This document shows positions 36,118 through 46,791 of a stretch of 64,000 nucleotides of DNA, one piece after another. The position numbers were made by a program, and so were the translations under genes. Below the pieces are notes generated by a model, which saw only the letters and a program-made list of their open reading frames with translations, had not been told where the DNA came from and did no database searches. This DNA is from Octadecabacter dasysiphoniae (lineage in GTDB: Bacteria > Pseudomonadota > Alphaproteobacteria > Rhodobacterales > Rhodobacteraceae), in assembly GCF_021532615.1 (NCBI RefSeq), contig NZ_JAKGAQ010000001.1:1178001-1242000 (forward strand), given 5' to 3'. How positions within the stretch are numbered: position 1 is the first letter of the stretch; every line of letters begins with the position of its first letter.

Positions 36118-36396
36118 ATGTATTTACGAAAGATAGATGGGCCAAGGTCCGTAAAGCTCCCAGACGGGACAACAATGACGCGCGCCGACCTGCCTGCGCC
36201 GGAAACCCGCCGCTGGGTCGCGTCGCGCAAAGCAACGGTTGTAAGGGCTGTGGCCTATGGTCTGTTGACCCGCGATGAGGCGAAAGAAACCTACGGGCTG
36301 TCCGACGATGAACTGGGCGAATGGGAAACAGCGGTGCGTGATCACGGTGAAGTTGCGTTAAAAGCAACATCTTTGCAAAAATATCGACAACTTTAG
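36118..36396 (+). CDS. sciP: SciP-like CtrA inhibitor (DUF1153)
   Basis: The 92-residue helix-turn-helix protein of the DUF1153 family has ADLPAPETRRWVASRKATVV and a second part GLLTRDEAKETYGLSDDELG, ending LKATSLQKYRQL. These match SciP of Caulobacter as I recall it, a small protein that binds CtrA and blocks its activation of target promoters. GGGGTG lies upstream of ATG 36118. ctrA begins 93 bases downstream on the same strand, which strengthens the call. A GATTC (a CcrM-type GANTC site) is at 36096-36100 in the leader. Confidence 0.9.
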   Translation: MYLRKIDGPRSVKLPDGTTMTRADLPAPETRRWVASRKATVVRAVAYGLLTRDEAKETYGLSDDELGEWETAVRDHGEVALKATSLQKYRQL

Positions 36397-36423
36397 GGAG
36401 AGTTGTAAAGTTTTCACCGCACG

Positions 36424-36439
36424 GTAAAGTGTTGTTAAC
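36424..36439 (+). promoter_or_regulatory. candidate CtrA box in the ctrA promoter
   Basis: GTAA-N7-TTAAC matches the CtrA full site TTAA-N7-TTAA(C) with one mismatch, 50 bases upstream of the ctrA ATG. Autoregulation of ctrA is known in Caulobacter, which gives this site a better prior than isolated matches elsewhere. Confidence 0.5.
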
Positions 36440-36489
36440 CATTGTTACTCTAGGGTCGTGTCAGACATCGATTTGAGCGGAGAAGTTGA

Positions 36490-37209
36490 ATGCGTGTATT
36501 GCTGGTAGAAGACGACCCATCCACGGCCAAAAGCATCGAACTGATGCTGAGCCATGCGAACCTGAACGTGTATACGACCGATTTGGGGGAGGAAGGGATC
36601 GATCTGGCAAAGCTTTACGATTACGATCTGATCCTTCTCGATATCAATTTGCCCGATATGAACGGTCACGAAGTGCTGCGTCAATTGCGGTTAAGCCGGA
36701 TTGAAACGCCAATTCTGATCCTGTCGGGCGAAGACGGCACAGAAAGCAAACTCAAAGGATTCGGGTTTGGCGCTGATGATTACATGACCAAGCCGTTCCA
36801 CCGCGAAGAGCTTGTCGCACGTATTCACGCCATTATCCGTCGCTCAAAAGGGCACGCGCAATCCATCATCAAAACAGGTGCCATTGCGGTAAACCTTGAC
36901 GCCAAGACAGTCGAAGTCGAAGGCAGCCCTGTCCATCTGACGGGCAAGGAATATCAAATGCTCGAATTGTTGAGCCTGCGCAAAGGCACGACGCTGACAA
37001 AGGAAATGTTCCTGAACCATCTTTATGGCGGCATGGACGAACCTGAATTGAAGATCATCGATGTGTTTATCTGTAAACTTCGCAAGAAACTGTCCGAGGC
37101 GACGGGCGGCGACAACCACATCGAAACAGTCTGGGGCCGCGGCTATGTCCTGCGCGACCCAGAGCCGATGTCACAGCACGACCCCGAAAAGCTCGCTGTT
37201 GGGGCCTAA
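36490..37209 (+). CDS. ctrA: response regulator CtrA
   Basis: The 239-residue OmpR-family regulator is almost textbook Ctr[21 protein letters not shown] at the N-terminus, the phosphoacceptor Asp51 in [35 protein letters not shown], and the winged-helix domain with [12 protein letters not shown] and [13 protein letters not shown]. It controls motility, cell-cycle and, in Rhodobacterales, gene-transfer-agent or quorum-linked genes. It ends in Gly-Ala rather than the Ala-Ala degradation tag of the Caulobacter protein, so ClpXP control may differ. The neighbouring sciP encodes its likely inhibitor. Confidence 0.96.
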   Translation: MRVLLVEDDPSTAKSIELMLSHANLNVYTTDLGEEGIDLAKLYDYDLILLDINLPDMNGHEVLRQLRLSRIETPILILSGEDGTESKLKGFGFGADDYMTKPFHREELVARIHAIIRRSKGHAQSIIKTGAIAVNLDAKTVEVEGSPVHLTGKEYQMLELLSLRKGTTLTKEMFLNHLYGGMDEPELKIIDVFICKLRKKLSEATGGDNHIETVWGRGYVLRDPEPMSQHDPEKLAVGA

Positions 37210-37362
37210 GTTTTAACAGAAGGCAGAGTTCAGAACACGAGGCGAATCGCTCACGGAACGCCGAATGACCCCACTGGGGCTGGACCTGCCCAAAGCGCGG
37301 ACCTATCACTAAGCCGGAACGCAATGATGACGTGTTGTGTTGGATGGCTCAGACGGGGGTAG

Positions 37363-41573
<4,211 letters not shown>

Positions 41574-41582
41574 GTCGATTTG

Positions 41583-41663
41583 GAACATTTTGTTCACTTT
41601 TGTTCTCAAAAAGTTCTTGCATTAAGAATTGGTAAATGAGAACAAAGGGGCAACAAAGAGAAC
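41583..41663 (+). promoter_or_regulatory. LexA-type SOS box and cluster of GTTC/GAAC half sites
   Basis: GTTC-TCAAAAA-GTTC at 41602-41616 matches exactly the alphaproteobacterial LexA motif GTTC-N7-GTTC described in Rhodobacter. A further GTTC lies at 41592, and inverted GAAC half sites at 41583, 41640 and 41660. The box overlaps a possible sigma-70-like promoter (TTGTTC 41601-41606, 17-base spacer, TAAGAA). LexA bound here should repress the 40-aa membrane protein gene. Confidence 0.6.
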
Positions 41664-41682
41664 ATCATCGAGGAGCACCAAA

Positions 41683-41805
41683 ATGGCCAAGGAAATCAAA
41701 AGCGTTATCGTCCGCTCGTCCGACACGATCATTGCCGATGCCCTTGGTATGGCGGCCCTCGTTGTGATGCTTTTCGCGGCACTTAGCTTGCCAAACCTGT
41801 TCTAA
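41683..41805 (+). CDS. small membrane protein, 40 aa, probably LexA-controlled
   Basis: The gene encodes MAKEIKSVIVRSSDTIIADA followed by a hydrophobic helix (about residues 20-38, ALGMAALVVMLFAALSLP). The N-terminal half is a short basic/polar amphipathic stretch. AGGAG lies 7 bases before the ATG, so translation should be efficient. It has its own upstream LexA-type box and a strong terminator 150 bases downstream, so it is a free-standing unit after recG. Small LexA-controlled membrane peptides such as Caulobacter SidA inhibit division; I infer a possible similar role from regulation and shape only, with no claim of homology. Confidence 0.72.
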   Translation: MAKEIKSVIVRSSDTIIADALGMAALVVMLFAALSLPNLF

Positions 41806-41992
41806 CTGTCTGTCCTAACTGCCTTGCGTTTTGTGCCGGTGCCCTCAGATCACCTGTCCCAACTAATGATCTGAACGTCCGACACTGCCTGTCATGACCA
41901 AATAGGGATCCTGCCTTTCCCGACTTTACCGGTCCCACACAAAACGCTTATCTGCCGCCGCTTTCCACTGTCCCGGAAAGCGGCGGTTTTTT
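41806..41992 (+). ncRNA. structured 3' UTR or candidate sRNA after the 40-aa gene
   Basis: The 187 bases after the small gene have no convincing reading frame but hold a 7-bp hairpin (CAGATCA 41846-41852 with TGATCTG 41867-41873) and a final terminator hairpin. Both loops contain CTGTCCC, and CTGTC also occurs three more times (twice just after the small gene's stop and once near 41912). Repeated C-rich loop motifs are a feature of CcsR-type sRNAs made from the 3' side of small genes in Rhodobacter. Whether a separate RNA accumulates is inference. Confidence 0.35.
41955..41992 (+). terminator. strong intrinsic terminator
   Basis: A perfect 12-bp stem (CCGCCGCTTTCC 41955-41966 with GGAAAGCGGCGG 41975-41986), 8-base loop ACTGTCCC and a T6 tract at 41987-41992. 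It ends the small-gene transcript just before the 3' end of the opposing Fe-S scaffold gene. Confidence 0.92.
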
Positions 41993-42002
41993 CTTTTGAG
42001 GC

Positions 42003-42455
42003 TTAGGCAGATTGGGCTTTGCGGGCTTGGGCAAAGGCATCCAGCGTGGCATCAAACGCCAGTAGGATCGACGCGTGGCGGTTTTTGTACTCTGCCGCAG
42101 GGCCAAGAACTTCGAGGCCATCAAACGGGGCGTCAGGGCTGGGCCCATCCGATTTCAACATGTCACGGAGCTGGTCGCGCCCCAGCTGAACCTCCTCCTC
42201 GGTGCGACCCAGAACGTTGTGGCCAACAACGGACGCCGCGGCCTGACCTAATGCGCAGGCTTTTACGTCTTGTCCGAAGGCCGTGATCACACCGTCCTCA
42301 AGCGTCAAATCTACAGTCACCGTTGATCCGCACAGCGGCGATCGCCGTTTGGCCGTGGCGTCCGGTGCATCCAGCCGAACGCGGTGCGGAATATCCGCCG
42401 CAAGCCCCAGAATACGGGTCGAATAGAGTTTGATCAGATCGATATCAGCCGTCAT
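42003..42455 (-). CDS. IscU/NifU-N-like Fe-S cluster scaffold protein
   Basis: The 150-residue protein has the NifU N-terminal fold with Cys-bearing segments RRSPLCGSTVTV and DVKACALGQAAASVVG, where IscU-type scaffolds hold their nascent cluster. The usual third Cys is not seen in the C-terminal part, where EYKNRHASILLAFDATLDA occurs, so the function may differ from canonical IscU. Small proteins of this type are widespread beside hisI in Rhodobacteraceae, as I recall. It is divergent from hisI, with 81 bases between the starts. Confidence 0.83.
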   Translation of the reverse strand: MTADIDLIKLYSTRILGLAADIPHRVRLDAPDATAKRRSPLCGSTVTVDLTLEDGVITAFGQDVKACALGQAAASVVGHNVLGRTEEEVQLGRDQLRDMLKSDGPSPDAPFDGLEVLGPAAEYKNRHASILLAFDATLDAFAQARKAQSA

Positions 42456-42536
42456 GGGATGCCCTTGGGGTTTGCCTTTGTGCGTCTGTCCTCATAGATA
42501 GGCGCGCATCGCCCACTTGCCAAAGGAAAACCGCAC

Positions 42537-42905
42537 ATGTCTTTCGATCCAGCGACTTTGACCTATGATTCCAACGGGTTGATCCCGTGTATTGCGCAAC
42601 AAGAAGGCACAGGCGAAGTGTTGATGATGGCGTGGATGAACGTGGATGCGGTCGCCAAAACCCTCACGACAAAGCGCGTGACCTATTGGTCGCGGTCCCG
42701 TCAGGCATTTTGGATCAAAGGCGAAACATCCGGTCACACGCAAGAACTGGTCGATCTGCGGATCGATTGTGATCGTGATTGTTTGCTGGCCATAGTGCGC
42801 CAAACGGGCGCCGCCTGCCACACGAACCGCAGGGTGTGTTTTTACACGTCAGTGATTGACGGGACCGAGGTCGAACTTATGGCGCCGCTACAGCCCGACG
42901 CGTGA
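42537..42905 (+). CDS. hisI: phosphoribosyl-AMP cyclohydrolase
   Basis: The 122-residue HisI catalyses the third step of histidine synthesis. MMAWMNVDAVAKTL, the metal-binding DLRIDCDRDCLL and the terminal Cys-containing ACHTNRRVCFYT are the family signatures; Asn replaces the more common Gly in the HTGRR motif. It is the stand-alone form without a HisE domain. Its last 18 bases overlap the 3' end of gluQ on the other strand. Confidence 0.94.
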   Translation: MSFDPATLTYDSNGLIPCIAQQEGTGEVLMMAWMNVDAVAKTLTTKRVTYWSRSRQAFWIKGETSGHTQELVDLRIDCDRDCLLAIVRQTGAACHTNRRVCFYTSVIDGTEVELMAPLQPDA

Positions 42906-43730
42906 TCTGATATCCGCAGGGCTTTCGCCGTCAGCGCGGTACTTTAAAATTGCCCGGGCATCGTCACGCTTGGCAAGCCGCTTGCCGTTTTCATCGCGGA
43001 TCAGTCGATGGTGGTGATAGGTCGGCGCGGGCAGCCCCAGTTCCCATTGCAAGAAGCGTTGCAGATAGGTGGCCTCGAACAGGTCTTCGCCGCGGATGAC
43101 GTCTGTCACGCGGGTTTCTGCATCGTCCAAAATCACGGCGAAATGATAGCTCGCCGCCATGGCGGGGCGCGCCAGAACAGGGTCACCGACGCGGGTCAGC
43201 AAGTGCTTTGCCGTGACGTCGTGGATACCGGCATGAGTCGGCCCTGTTTCGGTAAAGGCCGGCATGCGGGAGGGTGGCCCGACTGTTTTGGACAGATCGT
43301 AGCGCAACGCATCGTTTGGCGTGCGGTCCTCAAACGTTCGGGCACGGCATGTGCCGAGATAAATGCGCCCGTCCGGGCCGAAATCAGGCACGCCTTCTTG
43401 GGGGGCGTTCGCAGCGGCAGCGATGTCAGCGCGCGAACACCGACAAGGATAAACCGCCCCCAATTTGGCCAGACCGGTTAGCGCGGCTTGATAGCTTTCG
43501 AAATGATCTGACTGGCGGCGCACTGGTCCGTCCCAGCGAATGCCGAGCCAGTGCAAGTCTTCAAGAATCAAATCTTCCCATTCGGGGCGCGCGCGGGACT
43601 GATCCAGATCATCAATCCGAAGCAGAAATTTGCCACCCTGTGCCCGCGCCATGTCGTGTGCCAGCAGCGCAGAATAGGCATGGCCAAGGTGCAGCGGGCC
43701 CGTGGGGGACGGCGCGAAACGTATGATCAT
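42888..43730 (-). CDS. gluQ: glutamyl-Q tRNA(Asp) synthetase
   Basis: The 280-residue truncated GluRS paralogue attaches Glu to queuosine in tRNA(Asp). It opens with IIRFAPSPTGPLHLGHAYSAL (HIGH motif), has the zinc-type region YPCRCSRADIAAA and a KMSKS-like GKRLAKRD, and lacks an anticodon-binding domain, as expected. ATG 43730 overlaps the methyltransferase stop by 4 bases, so the two genes are coupled. The 3' end runs 18 bases into the 3' end of hisI. Confidence 0.93.
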   Translation of the reverse strand: MIIRFAPSPTGPLHLGHAYSALLAHDMARAQGGKFLLRIDDLDQSRARPEWEDLILEDLHWLGIRWDGPVRRQSDHFESYQAALTGLAKLGAVYPCRCSRADIAAAANAPQEGVPDFGPDGRIYLGTCRARTFEDRTPNDALRYDLSKTVGPPSRMPAFTETGPTHAGIHDVTAKHLLTRVGDPVLARPAMAASYHFAVILDDAETRVTDVIRGEDLFEATYLQRFLQWELGLPAPTYHHHRLIRDENGKRLAKRDDARAILKYRADGESPADIRSRVGL

Positions 43731-44356
43731 GAGCGGCGCAGGATGATAACGTCTGACCCGGTGACCTTTGAGTTCAGGTGCGGGCCATGGGCGCGGTGCA
43801 CCAGCGTCGCGGTGCCGTCCGAAAGCACGTTGTCGAGTGCATCTGTGTAGGATCGGTCAGCCAGCGTTGGATCGTTGTAGCTGAACGCAAGCAGGCCACC
43901 CGTGCTAAGCGCGCCCAACAATTCGCCAAGCATATCCGGCCCCGCAGCGCCGAGGGAGATAACACCCGTGGCAACAATAATGCCGTAATCACCTGTTTTT
44001 ACTGAAAATATTTTCGCATCGCCCAGCCAAAGCTGGCGATAAAGCGGCTGTCCATCCAGTGTTTTGGCCTGCGCATGGCCCATCATTTCAACTGAAATAT
44101 CGGTGCCATCGACTTTCGAAAATCCGTGCCGTCGCAGGGCGGCGCCGGATAATCCTGTGCCGCAGCCAAAATCCAAAACCGGCTGTGTCAGGTCGACGTT
44201 TTGATCCACGAGCGCCAGCGCGATCCTGTCCGGGGTGGCATAGGCCATTCCCGTCACGTCGTCTTCATAGGTGTCGGCCCAATCGGCGTAGATCCGTTTG
44301 GTGTCTTCAACGCTGCGCGGCGTCCAGAGTTCGGAGGACTTTGTTTGGTCAGCCAT
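43727..44356 (-). CDS. class I SAM-dependent methyltransferase
   Basis: The 209-residue protein has the SAM-binding motif I PVLDFGCGTGLSGAAL at about residue 63, then TDISVEMMGHAQAK and later YGIIVATGVISLGAAGP. The YADWADTYEDDV segment at the N-terminus is common in small-molecule methyltransferases. The substrate is unknown. It lies directly upstream of gluQ (4-base overlap) and 22 bases downstream of trmFO on the same strand, so it could belong to a tRNA-modification transcript, though this does not show that it acts on tRNA. Confidence 0.85.
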   Translation of the reverse strand: MADQTKSSELWTPRSVEDTKRIYADWADTYEDDVTGMAYATPDRIALALVDQNVDLTQPVLDFGCGTGLSGAALRRHGFSKVDGTDISVEMMGHAQAKTLDGQPLYRQLWLGDAKIFSVKTGDYGIIVATGVISLGAAGPDMLGELLGALSTGGLLAFSYNDPTLADRSYTDALDNVLSDGTATLVHRAHGPHLNSKVTGSDVIILRRS

Positions 44357-44378
44357 GCGATCAGCCTAGCGGTCAGAT

Positions 44379-45734
44379 TTAGGCCACGTCCAGCGCGGAT
44401 TGGCCCAACCAGGCGTTCCAGTCGACTTTTGCGCGGTCTGTGTAGGCCTTATAGCGGTCCTTGCGCCCGCGTCGGCCTGATTTGAGGCCCTCAACAAGGG
44501 GGAACAGGCCGAAATTGACGTTCATGGGCTGGAATGTCTTTGCGTCCGCGCCCCCGGTGATGTGCGTGATCAACGCACCTGTTGCCGTAGTATGGGGCAC
44601 AGGCCCTAATATTTCGTTACGCATTTCAGCGGCGGCCAAACGCCCCGCCAACAGCCCCATCGCGGCCGATTCAACGTATCCTTCGACGCCGGTGATCTGG
44701 CCCGCGAACCGGATGTTGGGTTTGGATTTCAGCCGCATCTGATCGTCCAGCAGCGTGGGAGAGTTCAGGAACGTATTGCGGTGGATGCCGCCAAGGCGGG
44801 CGAAGCGCGCGTTTTCCAATCCGGGAATGCGTTTTAAAACATCAGCTTGCGCGCCGTACTTCATCTTGGTTTGAAAGCCGACGATGTTGTAAAGCGTGCC
44901 CAAAGCGTTGTCGCGGCGCAGCTGCACCACGGCGTAGGGTTTGACCTGCGGGTCGTGTTCATTGGTGAGGCCGACGGGTTTCATCGGACCAAAGCGCAAA
45001 GTTTCGCGGCCGCGTTCTGCCATCACTTCGATCGGGAGGCACCCATCGAAGTAACCCGCTGTTTCGCCTTCTTTAAATTCGGTTTTGTCGGCGGCCAGCA
45101 GGGCGTCGATAAAGCCTTCGTATTCGTCTTTTGTCATCGGGCAGTTGAGGTAGGCCGTGCGTTCTTCCTCGGTCTCGCCCTTGTCATAGCGCGACTGCAT
45201 CCATGCTTTGTCCATGTCGATGCTGTCGTGATACAGGATCGGGGCGATGGCGTCGAAAAAGGCCAGTGCTTCTTTGCCTGTTTCGGCTGCGATTGCGTCT
45301 GCCAATTTGCCGGATGTCAAAGGCCCAGTGGCGATAATCCATTGGCCGTCATCTGGCAGCGCGTCGATTTCTTCGTATGAAACCGATATGTTAGGGTGCG
45401 ATGTTAATGTGGCTGTGACGCTTTCGGCGAAGGGATCACGATCCACGGCGAGCGCACCACCTGCGGGCAATTTATGCTTGTCTGCGGTGGTCATGATGAT
45501 CCCGCCAGCGGTGCGCATTTCCCAATGCAAAAGGCCTACGGCGTTCTGTTCATCGTCGTCAGATCGGAACGAATTGGAACACACCATTTCGGCCAGATTG
45601 CCCGTGCGGTGGGCAAAGGTTTCGACCTTTGGGCGCATCTCGTGGATGACCACTTTGATGCCTTGGTTTGCGGCCTGCCAGGCGGCTTCTGATCCGGCCA
45701 TTCCGCCGCCGATGATGTGTAATGTGTTGTCCAT
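44379..45734 (-). CDS. trmFO: tRNA m5U54 methyltransferase TrmFO (folate/FAD-dependent)
   Basis: The 451-residue flavoprotein methylates U54 of tRNA with methylene-tetrahydrofolate. The FAD-binding loop [16 protein letters not shown] is at the N-terminus, with [16 protein letters not shown] and [14 protein letters not shown] nearby; [16 protein letters not shown] and the [12 protein letters not shown] region follow. I chose ATG 45734; a TTG nine bases upstream is the alternative. An 11-bp tandem repeat lies 52-95 bases upstream of the start. It opens a run trmFO-methyltransferase-gluQ. Confidence 0.95.
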   Translation of the reverse strand: MDNTLHIIGGGMAGSEAAWQAANQGIKVVIHEMRPKVETFAHRTGNLAEMVCSNSFRSDDDEQNAVGLLHWEMRTAGGIIMTTADKHKLPAGGALAVDRDPFAESVTATLTSHPNISVSYEEIDALPDDGQWIIATGPLTSGKLADAIAAETGKEALAFFDAIAPILYHDSIDMDKAWMQSRYDKGETEEERTAYLNCPMTKDEYEGFIDALLAADKTEFKEGETAGYFDGCLPIEVMAERGRETLRFGPMKPVGLTNEHDPQVKPYAVVQLRRDNALGTLYNIVGFQTKMKYGAQADVLKRIPGLENARFARLGGIHRNTFLNSPTLLDDQMRLKSKPNIRFAGQITGVEGYVESAAMGLLAGRLAAAEMRNEILGPVPHTTATGALITHITGGADAKTFQPMNVNFGLFPLVEGLKSGRRGRKDRYKAYTDRAKVDWNAWLGQSALDVA

Positions 45735-45785
45735 GCCGCCCAAATAGGCGGTTCATGGCGCCAAGAAAAGGGCCGAAATGTCGCG

Positions 45786-45823
45786 TATGGTTTTGGTATG
45801 GGTTCGGTATGGTTCTGGTATGG
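45786..45823. repeat. 11-bp tandem repeat, about 3.5 copies
   Basis: TATGGTTTTGG, TATGGGTTCGG, TATGGTTCTGG, then TATGG: units begin at 45786, 45797, 45808 and 45819. The period is exactly 11 bases, close to one helical turn, and the array lies between trmFO and the outer-membrane protein gene. Confidence 0.8.
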
Positions 45824-45889
45824 GCGTTTATATGGCCGCACTGTTTTCGTTGAACAAAACCGCGATGGTTCGATTGCCGCTGGATTTGA

Positions 45890-46669
45890 TCAATAAAGGC
45901 GCACGATCCCGCGACTGATCAATTGATCGAGAGGGTCGGCGTTTTGGAACGGGCGGTCGATCAGGCTTTCGCCCGCATTGCCGAGGTTAAGCGTCACGCC
46001 CAAGCCGACAGAGGTGATCGCGGGGGCGGCGTTTTGACCGTAAAGCGATGCGTTGCGCAGTTCGCCCCAGAGTTCGAAATTGGACCCCCGTGGACTGTGG
46101 GACAGGCGCAGCTGGCTGTCCAACCCGATGGCCGAAAACGGGCCTTCGTCAAATTCGGCAATATCGACGCGGGCGGTCAGGGTCATCGTGTCGGTCAGAT
46201 TATGAAGAACACCCGCACCGGCAAAAACGTAATCCCATTGATCGGTGGCGGTGCCGCCCATGCCGGTGGTGCCGCCGATGCCGAAACGTGCCTCAACCGT
46301 GGTGGCGGGGCTGACAGCGATGCGGCCTTCGATGCCCGCGTTGACGTATTGGACGGAAAATTCATCCGCGTCGGTCAGGCTGGCGAATAGGCCGTATTTC
46401 TGGCTGGCGACGGGTTGCATATAAAGGTGCGCGCCCAAGGTGCCCGCGACGATGGTGCCCGTATCCGCAAGCCCGATATCGAGCTGAAGGCCGTGGACCT
46501 CTGTGATGTTCACGCCGATCTGTGCGTCAGCTGACGCGATCGTTTGGCCGCGGTCGGTGGTGCCATAGGACAGTTCGCCGCTGAAGCTTTGGATGCCGAG
46601 GCTGCTTTGGGCCTGCGCGCAGAGGGGCAGCATAAGGCAAAGGGCGATGGGCAGGGCACGTTTCAGCAT
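45890..46669 (-). CDS. putative outer-membrane beta-barrel protein
   Basis: The 259-residue protein has an N-terminal signal peptide (MLKRALPIALCLMLPLCAQA) and then alternating short hydrophobic/polar strands typical of a small outer-membrane barrel, for example GLQLDIGLADTGTIVAG and TSVGLGVTLNLGNAGES. It does not end in the usual aromatic barrel strand; about 30 residues follow (to RGIVRLY). I recognise no specific family. ATG 46669 has GGAGA 7 bases upstream. The region before it is very AT-rich and carries repeated TTAAC motifs. Confidence 0.7.
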   Translation of the reverse strand: MLKRALPIALCLMLPLCAQAQSSLGIQSFSGELSYGTTDRGQTIASADAQIGVNITEVHGLQLDIGLADTGTIVAGTLGAHLYMQPVASQKYGLFASLTDADEFSVQYVNAGIEGRIAVSPATTVEARFGIGGTTGMGGTATDQWDYVFAGAGVLHNLTDTMTLTARVDIAEFDEGPFSAIGLDSQLRLSHSPRGSNFELWGELRNASLYGQNAAPAITSVGLGVTLNLGNAGESLIDRPFQNADPLDQLISRGIVRLY

Positions 46670-46791
46670 GATCAAATCTCCGGTGCGGGCGCGGGGTGCG
46701 CCGTTTGGAGATTTGATATCGAAGCCCTATGGTTAATTAAATATAAATAATAACAAAGGGTTAACGTGAAGTTGGTTAACGCGCCAGAGGA

